Counted from the stretch's first letter, positions 41,801 to 50,993 are shown. The stretch is 64,000 bases of DNA from JAVBJV01 sp031546815 (GCA_031546815.1 JAVBJV010000010.1:1-64000), one strand, 5' to 3'. Notes: generated from the letters alone by a model not told the origin. Numbers and translations: made by a program.

Positions 41801-42340
41801 ATGATGCCTCCGCTGGAAAACACAGCCGCCGATGCGGCGCCGATTGAGACGTTGCGGACAGCACTGTCGGATCTGATCGATCTGATCGCGTCGGCCAAGA
41901 CGCAGATTGTGGCCGATGACAGCGAATTGCGCAGTCACAAGGAAATCGCCATTGCCCGAGACGAACTGAGCGCAGTGGTCGAGCATACGGCGGAGGCAAC
42001 CGACCTTATCCTTTCCACGTGCGAGGAAATGGACGATCTGGCCGACAAGCTGGAAGGTCAGGATGGCATTGTGAACGACCTGCGCGCCTGCACGGCGCGC
42101 ATTTTCGAGGCCTGTACGTTTCAGGACATCACCGCGCAGCGCGTGAAGAAAGTGGTTGGCGCGGTTGAACTGATCGAACAGCGCCTGGCTGCCATGCTGG
42201 GCGATCTGAACGCCAGCATGCCGGTGCGTGCGGTGAAGGAAGATATCGCCGACGTGAACGTTCCGGCCAGCCTGCTGAACGGCCCGCAGTTGCCGGGGAA
42301 AGCGTTCGATCAGTCGGATGTGGATCTGCTGTTCAACTAG
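41801..42340 (+). CDS. cheZ: protein phosphatase CheZ
   Basis: A 179-residue helical protein. The conserved active-site stretch ACTFQDITAQRVKKVV (Gln and Asp catalyse CheY dephosphorylation) lies near residues 105-120, and the C-terminus ends DQSDVDLLFN, resembling the CheY-binding peptide of CheZ. Alphaproteobacterial CheZ is less known than the gamma form, but context after cheY supports it. Its 3' end overlaps the convergent hydrolase gene by eight bases. Confidence 0.85.
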   Translation: MMPPLENTAADAAPIETLRTALSDLIDLIASAKTQIVADDSELRSHKEIAIARDELSAVVEHTAEATDLILSTCEEMDDLADKLEGQDGIVNDLRACTARIFEACTFQDITAQRVKKVVGAVELIEQRLAAMLGDLNASMPVRAVKEDIADVNVPASLLNGPQLPGKAFDQSDVDLLFN

Positions 42341-43097
42341 GATCGATGAAGGCCGCCAGCGTGGCGGAAACGGCATCGGGTGCATCGGCGTGCACCCAGT
42401 GTCCGGCATTGCGGATGCGCACAAATCGGGCTGCCGGAAAAAGCTGCTGAATGACAGGGCGACTTTCGAGCGTGATATAGTCGGACTTCTCGCCAGCCAG
42501 GAAGATTGTCGGGCCGGTGTAGGTGCCCTCGACTGCGGGCCAGGATTCTATCTCGGGCAATGCGGCTGCTATTTCGTTCAGCCCGATCTTCCAGCGTGGA
42601 GGATTGGCGCTGAAATTGATGTTCTGCATCAGGAAGGCGCGGATACCGGCATCGGGCACAGACGTCGCCAGCGCCGCATGCAGATCTGCACGTGTTGCGC
42701 CTGTCGCCGGGTGCAATGTCTGCATGGCGCTGGCATAGCTGCGAAACGCCGGCGAATACGTGATCGGGGCGATATCCAGCACGGCCAACTGCGCGACCAG
42801 ATCCGGGTTGGTCAGGGCCAGTCGCATGGCGACTTTTCCACCCATCGAATGCCCCACCAGCACACAGTTCTGCACGGACAGATCGCGCAGCGTTTCGGCT
42901 ACGTCGTCGGCCATGGTGGCGTAAGTCATCTCGGCGTGGTGCGGACTGTCGCCATGGTTGCGCAGGTCGAGTGCGATCGTGCGATACCGATCCGCAAGCG
43001 GACGCTGAACGCCAGCCAGATTGCGCGCATTGCCGAATAACCCGTGCAGAAAAACGACGGGCGTTCCGGCTCCATTTTCGATTGCATTCAGTCGCAT
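42333..43097 (-). CDS. alpha/beta hydrolase (YbfF-like esterase)
   Basis: A 254-residue hydrolase. Oxyanion FLHGLFGNARNL, nucleophile Ser84 in LVGHSMGGKVA, catalytic His in NAGHWVHADAP. LDLRNHGDSPHHAEMTY matches the YbfF/ABHD11 group, which acts on acyl-CoA or small esters. Physiological substrate unknown. It is 37 bases downstream of the coiled-coil gene on the same strand. Confidence 0.85.
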   Translation of the reverse strand: MRLNAIENGAGTPVVFLHGLFGNARNLAGVQRPLADRYRTIALDLRNHGDSPHHAEMTYATMADDVAETLRDLSVQNCVLVGHSMGGKVAMRLALTNPDLVAQLAVLDIAPITYSPAFRSYASAMQTLHPATGATRADLHAALATSVPDAGIRAFLMQNINFSANPPRWKIGLNEIAAALPEIESWPAVEGTYTGPTIFLAGEKSDYITLESRPVIQQLFPAARFVRIRNAGHWVHADAPDAVSATLAAFIDPS

Positions 43098-43134
43098 GTT
43101 TCAGCGTAACCCGATCCCGCTGAAAACGGAACTC

Positions 43135-43524
43135 TCAGATGAACTTCGGCTTGTGCAGCGGGGCGTCCATTGCCTCTTTCCGCTCGTGCTCGCGCTCGGC
43201 TTCGATCTTGCGTTCTTTCTGGATGCGCTGGATGGTTTTTTCCGATGCCTTGATCCCGGCCATGCTCTGGCGGGCCAGTTCCGCCCGGGCGGCGGATGCG
43301 CGGGCCTTGGCCTCGGCCGAGACGACACCGTTCTGTGCCACGGGAAGCCAGTTCAGAAAGGCGATCGGGTCGGACTGCGAGCGGTTTTTGATCCGCGCGG
43401 TAAGTTCGAGCGCTTCGGCATGTGCATCGGCCTCGTCGCGCAGCGCGATTGCCAGGTCCATCTCGGCCTGGTTGCGTTCGACTTTGCGCAGACGCGCCAG
43501 CATGGCGAGCGGGTCGGGTTTCAT
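43135..43524 (-). CDS. coiled-coil protein, FliJ-like
   Basis: A 129-residue, highly charged helical protein starting MKPDPLAMLARLRKVERNQ. The N- and C-terminal halves (LAIALRDEADAHAEALELTARI; IQRIQKERKIEAEREHERKE in pieces) look like the two coiled-coil strands of FliJ/YscO-type export chaperones. The nearby fliM-cheY-cheZ genes support this, though the sequence match is only topological. A longer upstream frame overlaps the MlrC gene in opposite orientation and is rejected. Confidence 0.5.
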   Translation of the reverse strand: MKPDPLAMLARLRKVERNQAEMDLAIALRDEADAHAEALELTARIKNRSQSDPIAFLNWLPVAQNGVVSAEAKARASAARAELARQSMAGIKASEKTIQRIQKERKIEAEREHERKEAMDAPLHKPKFI

Positions 43525-43612
43525 AACCAGAACTTCCGGTGGTTCTGGTGATTTGTAGCTGACGGATCTTGATCGGGCGTTAATATGTGGCTCCCCTTCA
43601 GGCAGGACTGCC

Positions 43613-45064
43613 ATGCCGAAAATTGCCATCGCCCGTATCTGGTTTGAATCCAACAGTTTTTGCCCGCGCACCTCCACACTGCGTGATCTGCAGATCCGCG
43701 AATGGACGGCGGGTCCCGCGGCGATCGAGCAGTACCGGGGAACCGGCACCGAACTGGGGGGCGTTGCCAGTTTCGCAGACCAGCACCCCAACTGGTCGGC
43801 GACGGTGCTGCGGTGTGCATCCGCGCAACCGGCCGGCCCGTTCGAGGATTCCGTGCTGGATGCATGGCTGTCTGAAGTGATCGACGGATTGACGCGCGAG
43901 AGCTTCGACGCTGTCTACCTGTCCCTGCACGGGGCGTGCCAGACGGTATCCGACCCGGCGGCGGATCTCACCATCATCCGGCGGGTGCGGGCGGCAATCG
44001 GCAACACGCCGCTGGGCGCGAGTTTCGACCTGCACGCTAATCTGTCGCCCGAGATCGCCGACCTGCTGGATTGCGCATCGGCCTATCGCACCTACCCGCA
44101 TATCGACATGGCGGAAGCCGCGCTGCGTGCCTTGCAGATGCTGGCCTACACGGTCGAGGGGCGGGCACGCCTGCATGGTGCGGCGGCCAAGCTCCCGCGC
44201 GTGCTGCACAGCTTCAACATGCGCAGCGCGGCAGGGCCGATGGCCGAGCTGCTGGAGATTGCCCGCATCGAAGAAAGCCAACCCGGTGTGCACGATGTTG
44301 CGTTGTTCGGCGGCTTTGCGTGGGGAGATTCGCCCTATGCCGGCCCGACCGCGCTGGTCTTTGCCGAGGAACGCGCGCAGGCCGAAGCCGTTGCACAGCG
44401 CATGATGCGCGCCATGGAAGAACGTATCCCCCGGTTCGATGTGTCTCTGCCCGGCCCGGAGGATGGCTTGCGTCAGGCATTGGCGTGCCCGCCGGGGCTG
44501 GTGGCGTTGCTGGACCCGGCGGACAACCCGTTCTCGGGCGGTATTGCTGACACGCCCGGATTACTGGCGGTGCTGGCGAATGCTCAGCTTGATGTGCCGA
44601 CCGTCTTCGCTTTCCTGCGCGACCCCACAACTGTGCAGAAGGCGCAATCACTGGGCGAGGGGGCAGAGTTCAGAGCGGCACTGGGTGGGCATGTGGTTCC
44701 GCATTTCGGCCCGCCAGTGGCTCTGGATGTTACGGTCGAGCGTCTGACCGATGGCCGCTTCGTGAACACCGGCCCGATGGAGTGCGGCGCAACGGTCGAT
44801 CTCGGCCCGACGGCATTGCTGCGGGCCGGGGCGATGCAGATCATCGTGACCAGCGAATGCCAGTCGGTGATCGATCCGGCCTGCTTTGCCCTGCACGGCA
44901 TCGATCTGAACGTGGTGCGGCTGCTGGCGGTGAAAGGGAAGAATCATTTCCGGGCCGCCTTTGCCGAACGCTGCGTCAATATTATCGACTGCGACTGCCC
45001 AGGCCCCGCCGCCACCGATCTGCGCAATCTGCCATTCAGACATGTGCCGCAATCCTGGCGGTGA
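43613..45064 (+). CDS. M81 family metallopeptidase (MlrC-like)
   Basis: A 483-residue protein with the N-terminal domain IAIARIWFESNSF, a metal-binding AVYLSLHGAC and SFDLHANLSPEIAD region, and TYPHIDMAEAA. The family includes microcystinase C, which trims linearised microcystin, but most members act on unknown peptides or imines. It is followed by a TAXI receptor, suggesting uptake and catabolism of an organic acid or peptide. There is no signal peptide. Confidence 0.88.
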   Translation: MPKIAIARIWFESNSFCPRTSTLRDLQIREWTAGPAAIEQYRGTGTELGGVASFADQHPNWSATVLRCASAQPAGPFEDSVLDAWLSEVIDGLTRESFDAVYLSLHGACQTVSDPAADLTIIRRVRAAIGNTPLGASFDLHANLSPEIADLLDCASAYRTYPHIDMAEAALRALQMLAYTVEGRARLHGAAAKLPRVLHSFNMRSAAGPMAELLEIARIEESQPGVHDVALFGGFAWGDSPYAGPTALVFAEERAQAEAVAQRMMRAMEERIPRFDVSLPGPEDGLRQALACPPGLVALLDPADNPFSGGIADTPGLLAVLANAQLDVPTVFAFLRDPTTVQKAQSLGEGAEFRAALGGHVVPHFGPPVALDVTVERLTDGRFVNTGPMECGATVDLGPTALLRAGAMQIIVTSECQSVIDPACFALHGIDLNVVRLLAVKGKNHFRAAFAERCVNIIDCDCPGPAATDLRNLPFRHVPQSWR

Positions 45065-45112
45065 GTACTCAATAAAGATACGCATCCAGAGAGTGTTAAG
45101 GATTCCGAATTA

Positions 45113-45137
45113 AACTGTCTTACTGAACGAGACAGTT
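45113..45137. repeat. inverted repeat upstream of the TAXI receptor gene
   Basis: AACTGTCT (45113-45120) and AGACAGTT (45130-45137) form a perfect 8-bp repeat with a 9-base spacer. No T-run follows on either strand. The size and spacing suit a TetR-type operator for the downstream gene or a weak stop hairpin for the M81 gene. Confidence 0.4.
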
Positions 45138-45157
45138 GAAAAAATTGGTATCCGGTT

Positions 45158-46249
45158 GTGACACACATAAAAAGCATGGACAGCGTATCTGCTCTGACCT
45201 CACCCATACGGCGTGTGGCGGGGCGTCGTTCCGTTTTGCGTGGTGTGGCGTTGACGCTGGCACTGCCTTGGGTCGGGCGTAGCTGGGCATCCGATCATGG
45301 CGAGGGCGAAGCCGCCCCTGCATCGACAAGTTCGGTGATGGAATGGGCGTCCGGGCCGCGCGATGGCGACTGGTTCACCATTGCGAATGGCTTGGCGAAA
45401 CTCGCACAGGATAAAGACCTCGGGCTGCCGTTACGGGTGGTGACGGGTGTTGGTGTGGTCAACCCGACGCGCGTGCAGATGGGTGTCTCGAAGCTGGCGC
45501 TGGGCTGGAATTTCCTGACCCGTGCTGCCGTGAAGGGCGAGGCGCCCTATCAGTTCCCCTACGAAAAACTGCGCTCGTTCGGCAGTGGTTACACATCGGT
45601 GCGTCATTATTTTATCGCGGCTGCGGGGCAGGGGCCGGACGACCTGAAGTCCATCCTGTCGTATCGGCAGGCGCGGATAGGGCTGCCGGCGCGGGATTCG
45701 GTCGAGAGCATGACCCTGCGTCGCATTCTGGAATTTTATGGCACGCGGATCGATGCACTGCGGGCGTCGGGCGTGCGGTTTGTCACCGGATCGCATGCCG
45801 ATCTGATTGCCGCATGGAATGATGGCAAGGTCGATTATCTGTATCTGACGCCATTTCAGAACACGTCGGTTCTGGCGGAAATCGCGCAGGGTAACCGGCG
45901 CGCAAGGCTGGTGCCGTTCCCGCCGGACCTGATTGCGCATTTGACGCAGAATGTCGGTTTTTCCAGCCAGCGCGTGGCAAAGGCCATGCATCCGCTGTTG
46001 ATGACGTCGGACATTCTGGTCCCTACAACCGAAAGCACCATTCTTGTGGCGGACACATTCCCCGAAGATGCAGCGCGCAAACTGATGCGGTGCCTGATCG
46101 AGAATGCCGGCCCGCGTCTTGGGCAGGTTCATCCGGCGTTGCTGACATTCAACCCGGAAATGGTCGCGGTAAATCCGTCGGCGCCGCTGCATTCGGGTGT
46201 TGAACTGGCACTGCGCGATGCCGGGCTGTTGCGCTCCGGACAGGTTTAG
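45158..46249 (+). CDS. TAXI-family TRAP transporter solute-binding protein
   Basis: A 363-residue protein (GTG 45158, or 357 from ATG 45176). The N-terminus contains AGRRSVLRGVALTLALP, resembling a twin-arginine signal, and ASDHGEG marks the cleavage region. The mature part has the TAXI hallmarks (GDWFTIANGLAKL, VNPTRVQMGVSKLALGWN). TAXI receptors deliver glutamate-like or aromatic organic acids to a fused DctQM permease, which is not in the window. Confidence 0.8.
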   Translation: MTHIKSMDSVSALTSPIRRVAGRRSVLRGVALTLALPWVGRSWASDHGEGEAAPASTSSVMEWASGPRDGDWFTIANGLAKLAQDKDLGLPLRVVTGVGVVNPTRVQMGVSKLALGWNFLTRAAVKGEAPYQFPYEKLRSFGSGYTSVRHYFIAAAGQGPDDLKSILSYRQARIGLPARDSVESMTLRRILEFYGTRIDALRASGVRFVTGSHADLIAAWNDGKVDYLYLTPFQNTSVLAEIAQGNRRARLVPFPPDLIAHLTQNVGFSSQRVAKAMHPLLMTSDILVPTTESTILVADTFPEDAARKLMRCLIENAGPRLGQVHPALLTFNPEMVAVNPSAPLHSGVELALRDAGLLRSGQV

Positions 46250-46262
46250 ATACCCCGCCCCA

Positions 46263-46673
46263 CTAACGCTGGGGCGGTGCCCTTAAATCGAACGGCTGAA
46301 ACCCTGGTGCCCGAGGCGATGCGGGCGTTGTTTCGGGCTGTGGCGGCAGGTCCGGCGGCATTTGTACCGCTGGCTCCGGCAGTGGCCGGTTGATGTTAGA
46401 CGGCACCTCGAAAATGGGCAGATTGCGCAACACGGTGTCGGCGGTTTCCTGTCCGGTCTGCTCGATGCGGTTGGTTATTTCAGCCTGATAGCGCGCGTTC
46501 AGAACAACAATCCAGACCGCCAGCCCGATCGACACAACTGCCAGAGCCAGCAGGTAATAACGCAGACGACCAAGTTCGCGCCTGGTCGTGGCGTCGGCTT
46601 CGATCAGCCAGTCGATCTTGTCTTCCAGCCGATCGGAATGCGTCGGTGGATCAATGTCCTGGGGTTGGCTCAT
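46263..46673 (-). CDS. single-pass membrane protein of unknown function
   Basis: A 136-residue protein. Residues 1-42 are soluble and charged (SDRLEDKIDWLIEADATTRRE in pieces), followed by one membrane helix near 45-65 (YYLLALAVVSIGLAVWIVV), a short periplasmic coil and a Pro-rich tail. No family recognised. The ATG overlaps the GST stop (ATGA), so both are one operon. A longer upstream frame overlaps GST and is spurious. Confidence 0.6.
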   Translation of the reverse strand: MSQPQDIDPPTHSDRLEDKIDWLIEADATTRRELGRLRYYLLALAVVSIGLAVWIVVLNARYQAEITNRIEQTGQETADTVLRNLPIFEVPSNINRPLPEPAVQMPPDLPPQPETTPASPRAPGFQPFDLRAPPQR

Positions 46674-47293
46674 GTCATCGGGTTGGCAACGTGTTTTGCG
46701 AAGGCCGGGCGGGTTTTCAGAAGCGTGTACCAGGCGGCCAGATGAGTAAGCTCGGGGCGCGCGATATCGAAGCTGAACCAGCGATGCACATGCACGCCGC
46801 ATGCAATATCGGCCAGCGTAAACGCGTCGCCCGCAACGAAGGGATGCCGCGCGAGTTCGGTATCCAGAATACCCCAGAAACGCCCCAGATCGCCGCAGGC
46901 TTTCTCGATTGCCGCCGTGTCGCGCTTTTCCGGCGCGGTGCGAACCAGTCCCATGAACACCACGCGCATCGGCGCGGTCAGGATTGTCTGCTGCCAGTCC
47001 ATCCACTGGTCGATCCGCCCGCGTGTGCGTGCGTCCTGTGGCCATAACGGAGATGTCGGGGCGTGGGCGCTGGCCAGATAACGCAGGATGGCGTTGCTCT
47101 CGAACAGGGTGAAACCGTCCTCTTCCAGCGCGGGCACCAGCCCCATCGGGTTCATGCCCCGATACTGCGGCGTGTCGGTGCCACCAAATGCACCGCCAGC
47201 GTCGCGGCGTTCGTAAGGCAGGCCTAATTCCTCCAGCAGCCAGATTACTTTCATCACGTTGGATGAATTGGCACGCCCCCAAAGAATACGCAT
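46670..47293 (-). CDS. glutathione S-transferase
   Basis: A 207-residue GST. N-terminal thioredoxin fold RILWGRANSSNVMKVIWLLEELG, with Ser/Asn in the catalytic turn, the GSH-binding GLVPALEEDGFTLFESNAILRYLA, and a helical C-terminal domain (HPFVAGDAFTLADIACG). Its preferred acceptor is unknown. The membrane protein gene follows with a four-base overlap. Confidence 0.9.
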   Translation of the reverse strand: MRILWGRANSSNVMKVIWLLEELGLPYERRDAGGAFGGTDTPQYRGMNPMGLVPALEEDGFTLFESNAILRYLASAHAPTSPLWPQDARTRGRIDQWMDWQQTILTAPMRVVFMGLVRTAPEKRDTAAIEKACGDLGRFWGILDTELARHPFVAGDAFTLADIACGVHVHRWFSFDIARPELTHLAAWYTLLKTRPAFAKHVANPMT

Positions 47294-47393
47294 TTGGATC
47301 TCCCCGAATTCAGGTTAGTCATCATAACCGATTGACGAGATATTGGGCACAGTTACCGTGTTGCGCCAGTGCATTCATGGAGGATGCGCAGAT

Positions 47394-47921
47394 ATGAAGC
47401 TTGTAATGGAAACCATGGGCCGATTGCTGTCGCTGCGTTGGGTTGGTTTTATCTGTGCGGCCTTGTCGGCGGCGGGTGTCGGGCTGGCGGTGTGGTCGGA
47501 ACACGCGCTGGGGCTTGTCCCGTGCCCGCTGTGCCTGTGGGAGCGCTGGCCCTATCGGGTTGTCGTGGTGTTCGGCCTGCTGGCCGCCGTACTGCCACGA
47601 CGTGCTGCGCGCTGGGCCTTGCTAGCTGTGCTGCTGTTGCTGCTGGGCGAGGTGGCGATCAGCTTCGTGCATGTGGGGGTGGAATTCGGCTGGTGGCGCT
47701 CGCCACTGCCATCGTGCAATGCGCCCGACCTGACCGGCGCGACCGGTGCCGACGACATGTTCGCGCGCCTGCCAGTCCGCCCGGCCAAACCGTGCGATGA
47801 ACCGGCCTATCTGCTTCCCGGACAGCCGCTCTCGATGGCTGCGATGAACCTGCTGTTTGCCCTGTTCCTGACCGGCCTGGCCTGCGTTGGACTTATGCGC
47901 AGGGAAAAGCCCCGCCCGTAA
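47394..47921 (+). CDS. dsbB: DsbB-family disulfide bond formation protein
   Basis: A 175-residue, four-helix membrane protein. First periplasmic cysteine pair PCPLCLWERWPY (Cys44 and Cys47), second pair in LPSCNAPDL and AKPCDEPAYLL. It passes electrons from DsbA to quinone. The ATG at 47394 has GGAGGATG upstream. The ring-quinone link relates it to the ubi genes elsewhere in the window only by pathway. Confidence 0.88.
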   Translation: MKLVMETMGRLLSLRWVGFICAALSAAGVGLAVWSEHALGLVPCPLCLWERWPYRVVVVFGLLAAVLPRRAARWALLAVLLLLLGEVAISFVHVGVEFGWWRSPLPSCNAPDLTGATGADDMFARLPVRPAKPCDEPAYLLPGQPLSMAAMNLLFALFLTGLACVGLMRREKPRP

Positions 47922-47939
47922 GGGACGGGGGCGTGCCCA

Positions 47940-48335
47940 TCAGCCCGCGACCGACACAGCTCCCGGCTGCACAGCGGGAGTCGCACGAACGGCCGCCATC
48001 TGGGCGGCGAGGCCTTCCATGATGTCGCGATTGACCGCGATAACCGGCTCCAGCGGCATATCGGTACCGATGGCCTTGTAAGAGTAGTCCTGCGCAAAAT
48101 ACGCAACACGCAGCAGGGACTTTTTCGTTTCGTCGGGCAGCCCGTTTTCCGGATCCAGCAGGTCGTTCTGCAGCAGCGACCACAGACGCAGGTTACGCTG
48201 CAGGGCGCTGGCACGCAGCCCCGTGTTGCTGCCCGCGCTCTCGAGCGCGCTGTTGACGAAACCGAACGCCCGCATCTCGAGCGCTGCAGGGGTTTCGACC
48301 ATGCTCTGAGTCGACTGGTAACGGCGATACGTCAT
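47940..48335 (-). CDS. flaF: flagellar biosynthesis regulator FlaF
   Basis: A 131-residue protein. The conserved core NLRLWSLLQNDLLDPENGLPDETKKSLL in pieces and YSYKAIGTDMPLEPVIAVNRDIMEGL identify FlaF, which in alphaproteobacteria binds flagellin for secretion and opposes FlbT in flagellin translation. It lies downstream of the flagellin gene on the same strand, past a terminator-like hairpin. flbT is not visible in the window. Confidence 0.9.
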   Translation of the reverse strand: MTYRRYQSTQSMVETPAALEMRAFGFVNSALESAGSNTGLRASALQRNLRLWSLLQNDLLDPENGLPDETKKSLLRVAYFAQDYSYKAIGTDMPLEPVIAVNRDIMEGLAAQMAAVRATPAVQPGAVSVAG

Positions 48336-48463
48336 CTGGAATCCTTTTCAGACGGAAATATGCAAAGGTCTGTTGTCCGGTGATTATTGTCGCTGCTGAA
48401 CCTGAAAATTTGGCTAATGCGCATCACCTTTCTGGATAGAAGCCCGGCCAGAAATCCGGTCAG

Positions 48464-48496
48464 AAAAAAGGCCGCATCCGTAGAGGGTGCGACCTT
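48464..48496 (-). terminator. terminator downstream of the flagellin gene
   Basis: AAGGCCGCATCC (48468-48479) pairs with GGGTGCGACCTT (48485-48496) with one mismatch and one wobble, loop GTAGA; on the minus strand it is followed by TTTTTT (complement of 48464-48469). It lies 131 bases after the flagellin stop, inside the 290-base gap before flaF. The rest of that gap shows no convincing gene. Confidence 0.7.
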
Positions 48497-48626
48497 CGTG
48501 GAGAGTCCGTTCTTAAATACAGTGCTGATGTCCGGCTGGGGTGCTCCGGTGCTCATGGACCTACCCGGTGGAATGCACCCCAGCCAAGACATCATCGTAT
48601 CGTATTCAGATCTCTCTGTTCAGCGA

Positions 48627-49802
48627 TTAGCCACGGAACAGCGAGGTCAGGCTCTGCGAGTTCTGGTTCGCAATCGAGAGCGACTGGACTGCCAGCTGCT
48701 GCTTCGTCTGCAGGGCCGTCAGCTTCGCGCTTTCTTCCGCCAGATCAGCGTCAACCAGCGCGCCCAGACCTTCCTTCAGGCTGTCCTGCAGGGCCTTCGA
48801 GAAGTCCTGCATGCCTTCCACCTGGCTGCTGGCCGCACCGAGTGTCGCCATCTTCGTGCCGAGCAGATCGATCGCGGCATCGATGGTTTCAATCGCGGTG
48901 GTAGCCGAGGCGTTCACCGTTGCAACCGTCGCACCTGTGCCGGCGCTGGTGGTTGCGGCGACCGAAGCGGCGGTATCGATAGCGCCCGAGACGATCAGCT
49001 GGTTGCCTTCAACGCGCGCACCGAAACCGGCGTCGCTCATGGCCTGGGCCATCGCGTTCAGGCCTTCCATCGGCGACTGGGTCGCGGAGTCGAACTGCAC
49101 GGCCTTCACGCTGGTCGTATCGTTGGGCTGCGAGGTCAGCAGGGCGGTCCCATCGTTGAATTCGAACGTGTGGGTCTTGCCGGCCTTGTCCACCACAGAC
49201 ATCGAGTTGCCATTGGCAAACGCCATGCTCTGGTCGAATTTGACGCTCATCTGTCCCTGGTCGACGGTCAGACCTGCAAGGCCCAGACCCTTCGCGGTGG
49301 AGTCCTGGTTGCCGATCGAAATCGTCGAGCCGCTCAGATCCTTGATCACGCCCAGGGCCGAGTGGCTGACGGTCGCCGGCGCATCGGCCGAGTCAACCAG
49401 CAGGTTCACGCCGTTATAGGTCGAGCTCTTGGCAAAACCGTCGATGTTCGACAGCGCCTTGCTGATCTGTTCGTTGATCTTCGCCACGTCCAGGCCCTGC
49501 TGCGAACCCTTCAGCACGGTTTCCTTCAGCTTGCCCAGTTCGTCGCTGATCGTCTTGATGCCGGTGTTGGCGGTGCTCAGCGTTGCCTTACCGAACGCGA
49601 GGCTGTCCTTCACGGCGTCCATGCCCTTGATGTCCGCGCGCATCTTCTGCGTGATCGCGAACACGGCCGGATCGTCTTTCGCCTGGTTGATTTTCAGGCC
49701 GGTTTCAACGCGAGCCTGTGTCTTCTGCATGTCGTTCGAAATCGTGTTCAACGAACGGACAGCTGCCATAGCACTGGAGTTGGTGTTGATCGAGAAAGCC
49801 AT
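48627..49802 (-). CDS. fliC: flagellin
   Basis: A 391-residue filament subunit. N-terminal D0/D1: MAFSINTNSSAMAAVRSLN, LKINQAKDDPAVFAITQKMR; C-terminal D1/D0: AAIDLLGTKMATLGAASSQ and QQLAVQSLSIANQNSQSL. The variable middle (about 170-300) is Thr/Ala/Gly-rich. The chain is somewhat shorter than E. coli flagellin and typical of alphaproteobacteria. ATG 49802 is fixed by the conserved start; an upstream extension is rejected. Confidence 0.94.
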   Translation of the reverse strand: MAFSINTNSSAMAAVRSLNTISNDMQKTQARVETGLKINQAKDDPAVFAITQKMRADIKGMDAVKDSLAFGKATLSTANTGIKTISDELGKLKETVLKGSQQGLDVAKINEQISKALSNIDGFAKSSTYNGVNLLVDSADAPATVSHSALGVIKDLSGSTISIGNQDSTAKGLGLAGLTVDQGQMSVKFDQSMAFANGNSMSVVDKAGKTHTFEFNDGTALLTSQPNDTTSVKAVQFDSATQSPMEGLNAMAQAMSDAGFGARVEGNQLIVSGAIDTAASVAATTSAGTGATVATVNASATTAIETIDAAIDLLGTKMATLGAASSQVEGMQDFSKALQDSLKEGLGALVDADLAEESAKLTALQTKQQLAVQSLSIANQNSQSLTSLFRG

Positions 49803-49984
49803 TTGTCTAAAGCCCCGTGAATGTTCTTCGGGTTGAAGGAGGGCTTGCACGACCACCGTACATGCCCGGGATTTTCCCTATCGCTCTAGCCATCGTCCAG
49901 AGCTTGATGAGGAGAATGCCGGGACTTTCCTGACCAAACGTTAAGGCTGTCGATTTTTTTTGCACGCGGTTGGGAAAATCGCAC

Positions 49985-50019
49985 AAAAAAATGCCACCGC
50001 CCGGTTTGGGGCGATGGCA
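49985..50019 (-). terminator. terminator of thyX
   Basis: TGCCACCGCCC (49992-50002) pairs with GGGCGATGGCA (50009-50019) with one wobble, and on the minus strand a run of seven T follows (complement of 49985-49991). It begins 27 bases past the thyX stop. Confidence 0.88.
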
Positions 50020-50045
50020 CGACAGGCGACGGGCTGAAAAACCGT

Positions 50046-50993
50046 TCAGTTGCGGCCGATAGCTGCCATCAACTCGACCCATTCACGCTTGGACAGACCG
50101 CTATCGGGCTGCTCCACCGTCTCACCCGCCAGCATGCGCTTCACGATTGCCAGCATCTGCGCCGACAGCGTCACCGCACCAAGACGGTAATCGCAGAACG
50201 CCTGATAGGTGACCGGCGTCCACGCCTTCAGCGTTTCCATCATCGCGTCCGCATAGACGCGGATTTCATACTGGGCATGCGGATCGGCACGCAGCGACAG
50301 GAAGTGCAGCAGGTTGTGCAGATCGGTCTTCCAGTACCACTGCGTATACGTATTCAGCGTCAGGTTCATACGCGCCAGTTCGCGCGCCAGGCCCTGGCGG
50401 CCTTCATCCTGCACGGTGCCGTCTTCGTGTTCGTTCAGCATCTCGGCATAATGGTCGTAGCAGCGCGTGGCGTCATCGCGCAGCAGGTCCATCACGCGGG
50501 CGGCTTCATCACCGCTCAGCACATCGCCGCGGCCTTGGCGGTTCTGCGACGACTGCGCGGCCAGCTGGTCCGGTGCGGGCAGATAGAACTCGCGGTCCAG
50601 AATCGAATAGCGCGCCGAGTATTCGTTCACGTTCGCGGTGCGATGGCGGATCCACTGGCGCGCCACAAAGATCGGCAGCTTCACGTGGTATTTGATTTCG
50701 CACATCTCGAACGGCGTCGAGTGGCGGTGGCGCAGCAGGTACCGGATCAGCCCGGTATCCTCGTTCGCCTTGCGGGTGCCGCGGCCGTACGAAACGCGGG
50801 CGGCCTGCACCACGGCGGCATCGTCGCCCATGTAATCGACCACACGGACAAAACCATGGTCGAGCACGGGGAGGGGTTTGAACAGCAGCGCCTCCAGCCC
50901 CGGGACGGTCGGGCGGATGGTTTCTGTGCGGGCTGCGCGGGCGGCTTCGATCTCGGCGATCTGACTGTCTGAGAGGCTCATGAGGATGTTCAT
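50046..50993 (-). CDS. thyX: FAD-dependent thymidylate synthase ThyX
   Basis: A 315-residue enzyme making dTMP with FAD, NADPH and methylene-THF. The ThyX motif RHRTANVNEYSARYS is present, as is FVARQWIRHR and a preceding RHRHSTPFEMCEIKY; NTYTQWYWKTDLHNLLHFLSLR in pieces also matches. Two starts compete: ATG 50993 (MNILMSLSD) and ATG 50981. No thyA is in view. Transcription may start near the divergent ssrA promoter; a longer frame into ssrA is rejected. Confidence 0.93.
   Translation of the reverse strand: MNILMSLSDSQIAEIEAARAARTETIRPTVPGLEALLFKPLPVLDHGFVRVVDYMGDDAAVVQAARVSYGRGTRKANEDTGLIRYLLRHRHSTPFEMCEIKYHVKLPIFVARQWIRHRTANVNEYSARYSILDREFYLPAPDQLAAQSSQNRQGRGDVLSGDEAARVMDLLRDDATRCYDHYAEMLNEHEDGTVQDEGRQGLARELARMNLTLNTYTQWYWKTDLHNLLHFLSLRADPHAQYEIRVYADAMMETLKAWTPVTYQAFCDYRLGAVTLSAQMLAIVKRMLAGETVEQPDSGLSKREWVELMAAIGRN

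Noticed and set aside
48332..48595. An 87-residue minus-strand frame between flaF and flagellin
   Set aside because: It covers the flagellin terminator hairpin, has no ribosome binding site and no recognisable feature.
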